A stretch of DNA of 62,122 nt from Athalassotoga sp049965695 (GCF_049965695.1 NZ_JBMFWB010000011.1:1-62122); one strand, 5' to 3'; shown: positions 8,530 to 17,550, numbered from the stretch's first letter. Program-made: numbers and translations. Notes: a model not told the origin generated them from the letters alone.

Positions 8530-9186
8530 TTTTTTGCCTTTAGCCAGTGCAATTGTGTACACGAAGACACTTTTTGCTCCGGCCAATTTTAGCACCTTTG
8601 AGCATTCGTTAACTGTAGAACCGGTTGTAAAAACATCGTCTATTAAAATGATGTTGCCAGATGTTTTGTAAAGCATTTCTCTTCTTACTCCATATTTTCC
8701 TTCAACAAGCGATTGACGTTCATGCTTTGCGGATCCAACCTGTTGCTTTCTTTGACTTATAACTTCCAACATGCTCAAAAATGGCAATTCCGTTTCTTTT
8801 GAGAGTTTTTTCCCCACAAGTTTCACATGATCGAATCCCTTCACTTTAAAAGAATCAAAAGTTATCGGAACAGAAGTTATGACGGAATACGGTAGAGGCG
8901 GAAAGATTTGAAAAAGTTCCGAAAGCATTTCGGAAAAAAGAGTTGCCAAAGACGAATGCTGGGAATATTTGTAAGCGCCTATAAGTTCAGAGATAATGCC
9001 TTCGTACTTCGATCTGTGGAAAAAAGCATCGAAATACCAGTTGCCTTTAAGATTGTTTTCCATCTCAACGGGAGGAATTTCATTTCTGCATCGAAAACAA
9101 ATCAATTCATCGTATGAAATGATATTTCCGCAGACAGGACAGGTTTTAGGGAAAAACAAATCCAGCGTATCTTTTAACACACGCAT
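8521..9186 (-). CDS. comF: ComF family phosphoribosyltransferase-like protein
   Basis: A 221-residue protein with an N-terminal four-cysteine zinc finger (CPVCG...CFRC), the family motif HERQSLVEGKYGV, and a C-terminal phosphoribosyltransferase PRPP loop (ILIDDVFTTGSTV). ComF proteins are needed for natural DNA uptake in competent bacteria, where ComFC handles incoming single strands. That fits the pilus/secretin operon directly upstream. The start is set at the ATG reading MRVLKDTL, overlapping the upstream gene by 13 bases. Its last codons (KYT, stop) lie in the terminal repeat of a MITE-like element. Confidence 0.88.
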   Translation of the reverse strand: MRVLKDTLDLFFPKTCPVCGNIISYDELICFRCRNEIPPVEMENNLKGNWYFDAFFHRSKYEGIISELIGAYKYSQHSSLATLFSEMLSELFQIFPPLPYSVITSVPITFDSFKVKGFDHVKLVGKKLSKETELPFLSMLEVISQRKQQVGSAKHERQSLVEGKYGVRREMLYKTSGNIILIDDVFTTGSTVNECSKVLKLAGAKSVFVYTIALAKGKKYT

Positions 9187-9998
9187 GCGGCCATGTAACC
9201 GACTTCCTGATCGAAATCTTCGGATATTTCTCCACTCGTGGAATGTTTTAAAATTTTCGGTGTTCCTATTTCTGTCGATAGTAAAGTTGTTACGCAACCA
9301 AAACCACACATGGTTACATTTTCTTTGTCTATCGCATCGTAAATTTCTGATATGTTATTGGATTCAACGGCATTAATTATCAATTTGTCTTTGTATAGGG
9401 TCATTTCGTGATCTTCGTAGTGATTTAAATCCGTCGATGCGACTATCCAAAATCTTTTCCCGCTTAAAACTTTTCTCAGCGCATTTCCAAGTTCGCGCGC
9501 CACGTCTTTTCTCTGATCCATCATGCAAATCGGAAGTATCTTGAATCCAGTTCCAAGTGTGAACTGAAGAAATGGAATTTGCACTTCTATCGAGTGTTCA
9601 AAAATATGTGCTTCGTAATCGAGAGCGCATGGATGAAAGGTGTCAACAAGCGAATTCGCAACACTTTCATCGACGCTGACGCTTCCAAGCGGAGTTTTCC
9701 ACGATCCCATCGGCCATACCGAAAGTTGTTTACCGTGGCCGGTGTGATTCGGCCCTATTATGACGACCAGGTCCGGCTTGCCAAATTCGGATGCCGCCAA
9801 ATATGCGTAAGCGGCAGTGGTGCCAGAGTAGACGTAACCGGCATGCGGCACTATAAGGCCAACGTTTTTTTTAAATCCGTCCGGATCGGGCAATTCTCCA
9901 GGCCCTCTTTTAGACGTGAAAAGATCTCTTATGTAATCTCTTAGATCTTCAGGATCAGACGGATAAAAACTTCCTGCGGCGATAGGTTTTCTATCCAT
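9174..9998 (-). CDS. amrB: AmmeMemoRadiSam system protein B (MEMO1 family)
   Basis: A 274-residue MEMO-family protein, related in fold to class III extradiol dioxygenases. Markers are AAGSFYPSDPEDL at the N-terminus, IVPHAGYVYSG, IIGPNHTG, EHSIEVQIPFLQ, and STDLNHYE, which carry the conserved His residues of the putative metal site. In many prokaryotes it occurs with an AMMECR1 protein and a radical SAM enzyme; neither partner is in this window. The biochemical role is unknown. It begins with zero spacing after the pilQ-like stop codon and overlaps comF. Confidence 0.92.
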   Translation of the reverse strand: MDRKPIAAGSFYPSDPEDLRDYIRDLFTSKRGPGELPDPDGFKKNVGLIVPHAGYVYSGTTAAYAYLAASEFGKPDLVVIIGPNHTGHGKQLSVWPMGSWKTPLGSVSVDESVANSLVDTFHPCALDYEAHIFEHSIEVQIPFLQFTLGTGFKILPICMMDQRKDVARELGNALRKVLSGKRFWIVASTDLNHYEDHEMTLYKDKLIINAVESNNISEIYDAIDKENVTMCGFGCVTTLLSTEIGTPKILKHSTSGEISEDFDQEVGYMAACVC

Positions 9999-12818
9999 TC
10001 ATCTCACCACCGAAGCCGTTATAAGTATGTTAAGATTATCCGTTGTATTCTGAAAAGTCGTCGACGTGAAGAATTGACCTATGAAAGGAAGATCACCCAG
10101 GAAAGGTATTTTCGTGACATTTTGAGATCTGTTTTGCTGTGTAAGCCCACCTATCATAAGCGTTTGGCCACTTGGTATGACGACTTTAACACTCGCGTTT
10201 CGTGTCACGACAGCAGGCACACCGTTAACCGCATGCGCCCAGTCTGCATCGCTTACCTGTATGGTTACGGTCAAAGATATCTGGCCGTTTGGAAGCACAA
10301 CCGGCAATATGCTAAGTTGAATTCCGGTTGTCAAAAATTGAAGTTGCTGGCTTGTCTGACCAGTTTGGCTGTTAACGACTGTCGTTACGAGGTAAGGATA
10401 TTGTTCGCCAACGGTAATCTGGGCTGGTTCGCCACTTTGAGTCATCAAAGTTGGGGCAGAAAGTACCGATCCGCTGCCGGTTGTTTGAGAAAGATTCGCC
10501 GTTATCGTTGCATTTGAAGACAAAACCTGATTTGCAAGATTTGAGATCAAATTCGAAGGATTTGCGGCACTTAAAACGCTGAATGTAAGCGTAAGGCCGT
10601 TGTTGAATATGAGTTGCGGCGTTATGACGCTTGTGTTGAAACTGTTGCTAACGTTGTTGTTGTCAGTCACATCCAAAATCTTGGCCTCTATTTGGACATT
10701 TTTCCTCGAACCGAGCAGACTTTGGACATCATCATCGAGTGTTTTTTCTGAATACGGAGTCAAACCATTCACGACTATAAGGCCTGTGTTTGGATCGGAA
10801 TAAACATTTGCACCCAAAAATTTCGCAAGCGCGATTATTTGATCCACATTCCCACTGGCGTTGTAAACTTTTGTTATGCCTGAGGTGTTTTTATCGACAA
10901 AGACAACGCTTGATCCGGAAAAAGATATGCCGTAAGAACTTCCAACAGCCTGATCGAATTGATCAAGCGTTATGTTAGATAAATTCATGGTCACGTTTGG
11001 AAGATTTTGATCTATGAAAACGACATTTTTGGAAAGATCACCGTAAATTTTCTGAATCATGCTGTAAAGAGAGTAATCTTTCACATTCACGTTTATCAAA
11101 CCATTTTTTACCTCGACGATTTGATCTTTCGATGATAAACTTTGAATGCTTTTTTGAATGAGGCCTGATGTCATAAGTAAGGCCGTAAGATCATTCACAT
11201 TCTTATCCGATCCGACTATCGCGATGGTAGTGACGGTAGAAGAGGTTGAAGGTTTAGATGGGCCCAACATCGTCAAACCTTTTGATTCGACGATCGATTT
11301 GACGGTTTGATAATCTGCATTTCTGATGGTGACAATTGAAGTTATCGAGGTCGACGTCGAAGCGTAAGATTTTTGATTTATGAACTTTATCGCGCCATCA
11401 ACCGTTTGAGGATTATTACCGTACAAAAGTGCTTCGCCAAGGGTAGGCAAATACGTCATTTGAACATCCGGGTACATGATGGATATAACTTTAGAAATGT
11501 CCGAAAAGACATTCGAATTGGAGATGGCAACGAAGTTGAAATGTAAAACCTGAGGAGTTACTTTCACAAGTGTACTTGCTATCGATTCAACGGATTTTGA
11601 AAAATCGTAAATCCTGTTTCTCGGACCAATCGCAAGATAAACAATTTCAGAAGATGCGGAAGTCGGAGATCCGTAAACCGTTATTCCGGAAAATTGTTTT
11701 GCAAATTGAGTAAAAGCGGGAATATTTTGAACCGGCACGACAAAAGATGTTGTAATTCTTGGGCCACTGTTTTCGATGATCTTCTGATACTCTGAGATTA
11801 TCTCCGAAACGTTGTTGATATCACTTTTGCTTCCACTCAAAACGATCGTGGAAAAACTCTTCAGGTAGGTGAATTTCGTGTTGGGATACATCATACTTAC
11901 CAAATTTTCAAGGTCTTGAACGGACGATTGATCTTCCCATGTTATCGTTTTGAAACTTTCACTCTCTTTCAAGAAATCTATAAGACTTTCTATAGTTTTC
12001 TGTTCTTCGGCATTCGCGTTAACTATCTGGTAAGATCCTATGCTTCCTATGATCTTGTTTTGACCAAAAAGGCCTTCGATGAGTGTTTTGAAATCCTGTG
12101 CGCTTATGTTTGTGGTCGAAAGATTGTAAAAACTAACGAAATTGTTGTAAGTTCCCGTTCCCAATTTTCCAAAATTCTGAATCAACTGTGTAACAGGCGC
12201 TATGTAATAAGTACCATCCGGCAAAATTGCGTATCCTACCCCCGGCGATGAGATCATGATATCGTAAAAGGCCTCTGCCGGCGTCACGTTGCTGAGCGTT
12301 ATGTTAACCGGATTATTCGCTATCGAAGGATCTATTATCAGATTTCTTTTTAGAATTCTTGAAAGATATTTTATGGCAAGACTGAAATTGGAACCTTGCT
12401 GACCCGAAAAATCTATCGATATCCTCGATGATGGACCGGTAAGAGGTAAATTTTGAGAAAGACCCAATGTAACGAACTTGATCGTTAAAACATTTCCGCT
12501 TTGGGCAGTTGAAGCACTTACTATGAATGGAAAACTAAACGTTAAGATCGATGTATCGCCTGTTGCAGATGATGTCAAGTTCATGGAATTCCAAGACATA
12601 CTTCCGGAAAACTTCTGAGAGATCTTTCCGGGAAAAGAAAGTTTTAAAGTATTTCCAAGCGTACCTGAAAGATTCCACGAAGGCAAAGAATCAAAAGATA
12701 AAGCGGCGATTATCTCATTACCCGTGGATGAAAAGGAAATATTTATCAAAGTTGATCCAAAGGAAATTGAAATAAAGCCTATCAACAAAATAAGACTTAT
12801 AATTTCTGTCTTTTTCAT
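9999..12818 (-). CDS. pilQ: secretin (PilQ/GspD family) of a type IV pilus or DNA-uptake system
   Basis: A 939-residue outer-membrane secretin. After a signal peptide (MKKTEIISLILLIGFISISF) come an AMIN-like beta region and a secretin N0 domain with NITLSNVTPAEAFYDIM. Several N1-type ring-building repeats follow, then the C-terminal secretin barrel (about 690-939) with VLSAPTLMTQSGEPAQITVG, VPSGQTLMIGGL and IPFLGDLPFIGQFF. It forms the gated pore for pilus fibre or DNA. The start is the ATG at 12818, preceded by GAGGGG; an ATG six codons earlier has no suitable site. It is the last gene of the pilC-pilin-pilMNOP-pilQ operon. Confidence 0.92.
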   Translation of the reverse strand: MKKTEIISLILLIGFISISFGSTLINISFSSTGNEIIAALSFDSLPSWNLSGTLGNTLKLSFPGKISQKFSGSMSWNSMNLTSSATGDTSILTFSFPFIVSASTAQSGNVLTIKFVTLGLSQNLPLTGPSSRISIDFSGQQGSNFSLAIKYLSRILKRNLIIDPSIANNPVNITLSNVTPAEAFYDIMISSPGVGYAILPDGTYYIAPVTQLIQNFGKLGTGTYNNFVSFYNLSTTNISAQDFKTLIEGLFGQNKIIGSIGSYQIVNANAEEQKTIESLIDFLKESESFKTITWEDQSSVQDLENLVSMMYPNTKFTYLKSFSTIVLSGSKSDINNVSEIISEYQKIIENSGPRITTSFVVPVQNIPAFTQFAKQFSGITVYGSPTSASSEIVYLAIGPRNRIYDFSKSVESIASTLVKVTPQVLHFNFVAISNSNVFSDISKVISIMYPDVQMTYLPTLGEALLYGNNPQTVDGAIKFINQKSYASTSTSITSIVTIRNADYQTVKSIVESKGLTMLGPSKPSTSSTVTTIAIVGSDKNVNDLTALLMTSGLIQKSIQSLSSKDQIVEVKNGLINVNVKDYSLYSMIQKIYGDLSKNVVFIDQNLPNVTMNLSNITLDQFDQAVGSSYGISFSGSSVVFVDKNTSGITKVYNASGNVDQIIALAKFLGANVYSDPNTGLIVVNGLTPYSEKTLDDDVQSLLGSRKNVQIEAKILDVTDNNNVSNSFNTSVITPQLIFNNGLTLTFSVLSAANPSNLISNLANQVLSSNATITANLSQTTGSGSVLSAPTLMTQSGEPAQITVGEQYPYLVTTVVNSQTGQTSQQLQFLTTGIQLSILPVVLPNGQISLTVTIQVSDADWAHAVNGVPAVVTRNASVKVVIPSGQTLMIGGLTQQNRSQNVTKIPFLGDLPFIGQFFTSTTFQNTTDNLNILITASVVR

Positions 12819-12832
12819 GAATCTATCCCCTC

Positions 12833-13339
12833 TCATCTTAAAATCAAACCTCTTGAATTAACAACGTGAAGATTTCCCGTTGACAAATCCATAATAACCA
12901 CACTCCCAAAAGACGGTGCTATATAAGTTACAAGGTACGTTTTCCCCTGAAAATCAAAAATCGAATCATCGGTAAGATTCAAAGTTGTGATATTCCCACT
13001 TACGTAAAGCGTTACCATGTTAGTGATACCCTTTGCCACTCCAACAACATATATGCTGTTATTCACGATTGTAGAAAGATCAGAGTTTTTTATGAGTTCT
13101 TCAAAAGAAGTTTGATCTAATTTTATCACAAGCGGTGAGAACACGTTCAAATCAAGAGAAACTGGTTTCACTTTTTCTGTATTGACTTTCTTTTGAAGCA
13201 CAGAAGAAATCTCGGCCGTCAAATTAACGGTTGCTGGAGGTCTATAACTTTGATTTTTCGGAAAGAAAAGCACGTATCCAAGGTAAGCGAAAATCCCAAT
13301 TATAAAGATTATAAGGATAATGACGATGATGTTCTTCAT
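12833..13339 (-). CDS. PilP-position membrane-anchored protein of the pilus operon
   Basis: A 168-residue protein with one N-terminal membrane helix (IIVIILIIFIIGIFAYLGYVLFF), a proline-containing linker and a small beta-rich periplasmic domain (SSIYVVGVAKG-like turns, SVVIMDLSTGNLHVV). By position between the PilO-like gene and the secretin, and by architecture, it corresponds to PilP, the piece connecting the inner-membrane PilMNO platform to the secretin. Sequence similarity cannot be judged by eye. GGAGGG, overlapping the upstream stop, precedes the ATG at 13339. Confidence 0.6.
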   Translation of the reverse strand: MKNIIVIILIIFIIGIFAYLGYVLFFPKNQSYRPPATVNLTAEISSVLQKKVNTEKVKPVSLDLNVFSPLVIKLDQTSFEELIKNSDLSTIVNNSIYVVGVAKGITNMVTLYVSGNITTLNLTDDSIFDFQGKTYLVTYIAPSFGSVVIMDLSTGNLHVVNSRGLILR

Positions 13340-13340
13340 A

Positions 13341-13814
13341 TCACCCTCCATAGACAGTTACGACAAAACTGTCAAGAACATATTTCGTGCCGGAATTACC
13401 GTAATTTGTCCCTTGATATTCGTAAAAAATCGGTGCATTTGAACTGAAATGCATTTTTACCACGGCAACATTTGTGTAAGCATCTATCAAATTCAAAAAT
13501 TCATAAGGATCTATTTTAACCGGACTTTGAAGTGTCATGGTATCCCCGGAGATCTTAAAATTTGCATCCGGAGATATTTTCAACAGTGCATTTCTCAAGT
13601 TTTGAATGGATATGTTTTTTGAATTTAAAAGGTTACCGTATTCGGAAAGTTGTTTTTTCATTTCGGAATTTTGAGAATAAAGATTTTGGAATTTAGAAAT
13701 GGAACTCACGGTTTTGCTTAAAGCACCAGAAAAAGACAGTAATTCTATTAAATCAGCCACGCCTATCAAAACTATGGCCGAAAAAATCACGATGATTGCC
13801 ACACGTCTGTTCAT
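13341..13814 (-). CDS. PilO-like inner-membrane assembly protein
   Basis: A 157-residue bitopic protein with an N-terminal transmembrane helix (VAIIVIFSAIVLIGVADLIEL), a coiled-coil segment (about 35-80) and a C-terminal ferredoxin-like periplasmic domain, the usual PilO architecture. PilO pairs with PilN in the alignment complex of type IV pili. It overlaps the PilN-like gene by four bases, and its own stop lies two bases before the next start, so all are co-translated. Confidence 0.65.
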   Translation of the reverse strand: MNRRVAIIVIFSAIVLIGVADLIELLSFSGALSKTVSSISKFQNLYSQNSEMKKQLSEYGNLLNSKNISIQNLRNALLKISPDANFKISGDTMTLQSPVKIDPYEFLNLIDAYTNVAVVKMHFSSNAPIFYEYQGTNYGNSGTKYVLDSFVVTVYGG

Positions 13815-14377
13815 TTATAACCTCCTACTGAAATGATTTCTTCGGAAGCCTTATACCAATTTTGAGATTGCGGATAGGAAATCGAAAAAGTGTAGCCTGA
13901 ATTTTCAATTATTTGCCGTTCAAGATCGAGAATTGTCGAATCATCGGAGAGTGATATCTGGTTGAAAGTCAAAAGAGTTGCCGAATTACTCAAGTAAGAA
14001 AGCGCCGAGACGGTAAAAGTCGACTGTCCGCTTATCTTATCAAGCACATCGATTGATGAATGAAATTTGTTGACTTCATTCAAATCATCCTTCATTTTTA
14101 GAAGTAATTGAGATTGAACGTTAAGGTTATTTGAATAATTTTTTATAACTTCATCAAGTCTGTTTTGAATCTGTCCTTTTGACATTGAAAGAGATATACC
14201 GGCATTTTCAAGTAAGTTTCTGTCAGCCGATATGGCATGAGTGTAAAGATCGTTCACAAACACATCTATCAATTCGTAAGATAAAAATCCAACGCCAATT
14301 ATTACCGCCATTAAAATTATGAATTTAGATAATTTCATCTTTCTGTGTTTTTGGTGGTAAAAATTAACTCTTGGCAT
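13811..14377 (-). CDS. PilN-like inner-membrane assembly protein
   Basis: A 188-residue protein starting PRVNFY, resembling the short conserved N-terminal segment (xxINLLP-like) by which PilN docks on PilM. One transmembrane helix (FIILMAVIIGVGFLSYELI) follows, then a coiled coil (about 55-110) and a C-terminal domain. The start overlaps the PilM-like gene by 14 bases; the ATG has GGAG nine bases upstream. Confidence 0.7.
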   Translation of the reverse strand: MPRVNFYHQKHRKMKLSKFIILMAVIIGVGFLSYELIDVFVNDLYTHAISADRNLLENAGISLSMSKGQIQNRLDEVIKNYSNNLNVQSQLLLKMKDDLNEVNKFHSSIDVLDKISGQSTFTVSALSYLSNSATLLTFNQISLSDDSTILDLERQIIENSGYTFSISYPQSQNWYKASEEIISVGGYK

Positions 14378-15302
14378 TTTGGAGTACTCCTCTCATGGCC
14401 AAACTGTAAGCCCCTGCCGGCACATCTTTTTTTAAACCGGCAAAATCACAGTAACTACTTATATTTCCCATATCTGCTTCTTTCAAATTTTTAACCCATT
14501 CATCGACATGTCCCATTTTTTCGGATACACATATAACGTTATTCACAGGCATCTGTAAAGATTGTCTTGAGATCAGCATCCTTACAAGACGTTGGACTTC
14601 ATCGGAAAGTTGGAGATAATGGATATTTTCAGCCGCTGGATTATCTTCTTCGAATTCGGCAGTCCCCATGGGTATGCTGTCAATTACGATGAATCTGCCG
14701 TCTTTAAAAATTTGTATGTAAGTGGAAGCGTTATCTTCAAAGGCAAGAACGGAAATTCCGGATCCAAGTTTCTTCTCCACGAGATAATTGAATTTGAAAT
14801 ATCCGGCATCCAAAATATCCGGCATCGGAAGATTGGCCTTAAAGAAGAAGTTCTTAAATTTTTCAATGTCTTCATTTCTTACTATGAAAGCAGAAACGCT
14901 TAAATTATCGGTTTCTTGTAAAACATCGACATCTACTGTTATATTTGCAGAAGATATTGAAAGTTCCTTTACTATCTGAAATTTTGCCGCATCTATTATC
15001 TGATTTTTTTTGGTCATCTTTGGCATTTTCATCTGTCTGAAAAGTACTTTATCGTTGAAAATAGAAGTCACTATGAAATCTTCCACATCAACTTTAAGCG
15101 TTTTTCCAACCTTTCCAAGCGATGAGATGATCTCATTTTCGTCGACTATTTCATCGTCATCAAAAACTTTTGTCGAATACGGCACCGACACTTGATTTAT
15201 GAATTGTAAGTTTTTTCCGCTTTTTTTGATCTTAACGCCTTCAATTTTGTACCTTCCGATATCTATTCCAACGTAAAAAGTTGAAAAAATTCCCAAATTC
15301 AT
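14364..15302 (-). CDS. PilM-like actin-fold pilus assembly ATPase
   Basis: A protein of about 312 residues with the actin-like (FtsA/PilM) fold. It has an N-terminal phosphate-1 motif (FYVGIDIGRYKIEGVKI) and the family segment FRQMKMPKMTKKNQIIDAAKFQIVKE, close to the typical RxxxLPxxxxxE...I pattern, with SGISVLAFEDNAS as phosphate-2. PilM is cytosolic and binds PilN. The start is the ATG at 15302, with GAGGG nine bases upstream; a nearer in-frame ATG at 15311 overlaps that site. Confidence 0.8.
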   Translation of the reverse strand: MNLGIFSTFYVGIDIGRYKIEGVKIKKSGKNLQFINQVSVPYSTKVFDDDEIVDENEIISSLGKVGKTLKVDVEDFIVTSIFNDKVLFRQMKMPKMTKKNQIIDAAKFQIVKELSISSANITVDVDVLQETDNLSVSAFIVRNEDIEKFKNFFFKANLPMPDILDAGYFKFNYLVEKKLGSGISVLAFEDNASTYIQIFKDGRFIVIDSIPMGTAEFEEDNPAAENIHYLQLSDEVQRLVRMLISRQSLQMPVNNVICVSEKMGHVDEWVKNLKEADMGNISSYCDFAGLKKDVPAGAYSLAMRGVLQNAKS

Positions 15303-15304
15303 CT

Positions 15305-15712
15305 TTACCATCCCTCTTCAACTTTGATAAGACCGGTAACAGGCATAACGGTGATCGTCGCAATTTTAGATCCTCTGAAATAAACTTTCATCGTACCGGA
15401 TATGTATGGAACTCCCTTTGAAAAAGCAAAACTTTGACATCCATTGACATCCACAAAAGACAAACGACCCTTTTCTTTCGATTCACCTGAAGTTATGATC
15501 TTTATGTCTTTTGAAAATTCGATTTTAACCTTATCTTCTAAACCATAAGAAAGATATTTGGTGTATCTGACAAAAGAGACGATTTTTTGTATTTCCGAAT
15601 GAACGATCATACCATCAATCCATTTTTTCGAGACAGGAAAGATAATTGAAAGGAGAATTGATAAAAAAACCATCAAAACTAAAAGTTCAACAAAACTCCA
15701 TCCATTTTTCAT
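15305..15712 (-). CDS. type IV prepilin-like protein
   Basis: A 135-residue protein with a type III signal peptide: a very short leader MKNG followed by WSFVELLVLMVFLSILLSI. Prepilin peptidase would cut after Gly4, leaving an atypical Trp+1, and Glu5 of the mature protein is conserved. The rest is a small globular domain with SFVDVNGCQSFAFSKG and VMPVTGLIKV, resembling minor pseudopilins (GspH/ComG-type). It lies between pilC and pilM with a TGATG junction. It is more likely a minor than the major pilin. Confidence 0.78.
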   Translation of the reverse strand: MKNGWSFVELLVLMVFLSILLSIIFPVSKKWIDGMIVHSEIQKIVSFVRYTKYLSYGLEDKVKIEFSKDIKIITSGESKEKGRLSFVDVNGCQSFAFSKGVPYISGTMKVYFRGSKIATITVMPVTGLIKVEEGW

Positions 15713-16911
15713 CAGAAATTTTGGCCGACACCTTGTTCAAGGTTAAACATGGTCTGGTAAAGGCTGAAAACAAGGATGCCGACGAAAAGTCCTATTACGG
15801 CTATCATTGCCGGTTCTATCATAGAAACAAGTTGCTTTAATTTTACGGAAGATTCCTGATCGTAAAAATCGGCAACTTTTGAAAGCATGTCATCCACCCT
15901 TCCGGATTCCTCGCCAGTACCGACCATCTCGACGAGCAATTGCGGGAAAAATTTAGTTTTTTCCATTGCCGATTTGAGAGTCCCGCCATTTTTCAAAATG
16001 TCAGTCATTATGGGTACTTTTCTTATAAGCCTGCGACTTCCCGTTGATCGTGCCGCCATATCGACGGCTTCTATTATGGAAACACCGCTTGAAATGAGAG
16101 TCGCCAAAGTTTTGCTGAAATTAGATGAATCTTGTAGGTGTTTCAAACTTTTTATAGGCGGAATTAAATTTCCAACAAATTCTTTTGTAGCCGCGCCATA
16201 AGAAGTTCTGAAAAAATAGACAGAGAAAATCAAAACTATAACGATAACAGCCATAGCATAAAACCAATTGTCTGCGAGAAAATTGTTCGTATTCATAAGT
16301 AATGCAACAATGCCACCAACTTTGGCATTTCCAAAGGCTCTGAACAAACTGGGTAATATGAAAAGGCTTATGATCATGAGAATGACAACGGCAAAAAGAG
16401 AAACGAAAAGCGGATAAGCCATCGCGGATCTAACTTCATCTCTGGTTTTTTTCACGTGCTCGTAAAAATCCGAGACTTTGTTAAGCGTGTTATCGAGAAC
16501 ACCGCCACTTTCTCCGGCCCTAACAAGGTTAACAAAAATAGGATCAAAGGCGCCTGTTTCATCTATCGCCTCAGACAAAGACATTCCTCCATCTATGGCG
16601 ACTAATATACTGGTAAGGATTTTTCTAAACGATGGGGTAAAAGCATTTTGCTTCGAAAGTAAGGTAATCGCATCTTTTATTCTTACCCCGGCATCCATCA
16701 TCGTGGCAAGTTGACGGGTGAAAAGCACGAGATCTGGTAGTTTGGCACGCAAAGAAATACGTTTTTTCTTTGCTTTTGTAGGTTTTACACCAAGCACAAC
16801 GTATCCTTGCTGCAAAAGTTTGCTTACAAGTCCTATCTCGCTTTCGGCCTCAAGATGACCCATAACAGTTTTGCCCGCTGGCGTTATGACCTTATAAACG
16901 TATAAAGCCAA
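15712..16911 (-). CDS. pilC: type IV pilus/type II secretion inner-membrane platform protein (PilC/GspF)
   Basis: A 399-residue polytopic protein with two tandem T2SSF domains (about 60-185 and 265-385). Each carries the family pattern: FTRQLATMMDAGVRI with VRAGESGGVLDNTL, then FSKTLATLISSGVSI with VGTGEESGRVDDML. Transmembrane helices follow at about 160-185, 220-240 and 365-390. It recruits the extension ATPase, which is not encoded in this window. The start is the TTG at 16911 (MALYVYKVITPAG, the classic GspF start), since the in-frame start at 16935 lies within the predicted -10 box. Confidence 0.92.
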   Translation of the reverse strand: MALYVYKVITPAGKTVMGHLEAESEIGLVSKLLQQGYVVLGVKPTKAKKKRISLRAKLPDLVLFTRQLATMMDAGVRIKDAITLLSKQNAFTPSFRKILTSILVAIDGGMSLSEAIDETGAFDPIFVNLVRAGESGGVLDNTLNKVSDFYEHVKKTRDEVRSAMAYPLFVSLFAVVILMIISLFILPSLFRAFGNAKVGGIVALLMNTNNFLADNWFYAMAVIVIVLIFSVYFFRTSYGAATKEFVGNLIPPIKSLKHLQDSSNFSKTLATLISSGVSIIEAVDMAARSTGSRRLIRKVPIMTDILKNGGTLKSAMEKTKFFPQLLVEMVGTGEESGRVDDMLSKVADFYDQESSVKLKQLVSMIEPAMIAVIGLFVGILVFSLYQTMFNLEQGVGQNF

Positions 16912-16934
16912 AATGATCAACCCCTTTTTGGCCA

Positions 16935-16962
16935 ATTATAACATATACTAAACCAACTTCAA
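16935..16962 (-). promoter_or_regulatory. promoter of the pilus operon, partly inside a repeat end
   Basis: The minus strand has TATAAT (16940-16935) with extended TGT. TTGAAG lies 16 bases upstream, within the terminal repeat of the MITE-like element at 16944. The leader would be only about 17 bases long. Confidence 0.65.
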
Positions 16963-17168
16963 ATTCAGAATCATCGCTTCGGCAGGTACCTACAACTGCA
17001 GGTAGCGTGTGCTCGTAGCACTTAAGAATTGTCAATTGAGATAACGCGTAATCTGCGATTGACAAAGTCTTTTACTGTTCACTCTTCACACATCACTTCT
17101 CACCAATTGAGGCATCCTGCCCTCCACTTACGGTAAATGACAATTCGGCTTTTAGTGAGTTTGGTATA
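16944..17168. repeat. MITE-like element copy 3 (long type)
   Basis: A 225-bp element with the left end TATACTAAACCAACTTCAAA, then GAATCATCGCTTCGGCAGG, and the right end GACAATTCGGCTTTTAGTGA closing on GGTATA. The core has the words TAGCGTGTGCTCGTAGCAC, ACGCGTAATC and a run of GTGA/TCAC-type words (about 17072-17103) typical of the long members. It fills the gap between the tRNA operon and pilC. Confidence 0.78.
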
Positions 17169-17174
17169 TATATA

Positions 17175-17206
17175 AGGGGACTCCACAAGAGTCCCCTGTT
17201 TTTTTG
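17175..17206. terminator. hairpin downstream of the tRNA operon
   Basis: AGGGGACTC, five bases, GAGTCCCCT forms a 9-bp stem between tRNA-Phe and the repeat. For the minus-strand tRNA transcript it is followed by TTATATATA. On the plus strand it is followed by GTTTTTTTG. Its position suggests it ends the tRNA transcript, although the better U-tract is on the plus side. Confidence 0.6.
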
Positions 17207-17209
17207 ATC

Positions 17210-17282
17210 TGCCAAGACCTGGAGTCGAACCAGGGACACGAGGATTTTCAGTCCACTGCTCTACCACCTGAGCTATCTTGGC
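17210..17282 (-). tRNA. tRNA-Phe (GAA)
   Basis: A 73-base cloverleaf with acceptor GCCAAGA/TCTTGGC, D-arm AGCTCAGGTGGTAGAGC, anticodon loop CTGAAAA (GAA) and T-arm GGTTCGACTCC. No CCA is encoded, unlike the other three tRNAs of the cluster. It is the last gene of the Glu-Val-Asp-Phe operon. Confidence 0.96.
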
Positions 17283-17284
17283 AA

Positions 17285-17362
17285 TGGCGGGGACGACGAG
17301 GCTCGAACTCGCGACCACCGGTGTGACAGACCGGCATGCTAACCAGGCTGCACCACGTCCCC
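17285..17362 (-). tRNA. tRNA-Asp (GTC)
   Basis: A cloverleaf with acceptor GGGGACG/CGTCCCC, anticodon stem CCGGT/ACCGG and loop CTGTCAC (GTC), and T-loop GTTCGAGCC. The 3' CCA is encoded at 17285-17287. Confidence 0.97.
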
Positions 17363-17368
17363 ACGCTG

Positions 17369-17443
17369 TGGTGGGAATGGCAGGGATTGAACCTGCGACC
17401 TCTTGCTTGTAAGGCAAGCGCTCCCCCACTGAGCTACATTCCC
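17369..17443 (-). tRNA. tRNA-Val (TAC)
   Basis: A cloverleaf with acceptor GGGAATG/CATTCCC, anticodon stem CTTGC/GCAAG, loop CTTACAA (TAC), T-loop GTTCAATCC and encoded CCA at 17369-17371. Confidence 0.97.
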
Positions 17444-17451
17444 AAAATACT

Positions 17452-17527
17452 TGGCGCCCTCATGGGGATTCGGACCCCAGCTGCCGGCGTGAAAGGCCGA
17501 TGTCCTAGGCCTCTAGACGATGAGGGC
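17452..17527 (-). tRNA. tRNA-Glu (TTC)
   Basis: A cloverleaf with acceptor GCCCTCA/TGAGGGC, anticodon loop CTTTCAC (TTC), T-loop GTCCGAATCC and encoded CCA at 17452-17454. It is the first gene of the four-tRNA operon. Confidence 0.97.
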
Positions 17528-17550
17528 AATTTCATATGTTCAACGGAAAT

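Noticed and set aside
17100..17429. Minus-strand frame of 109 codons across the tRNA cluster
   Set aside because: It overlaps three tRNA genes and a repeat element; its apparent sequence is translated tRNA.
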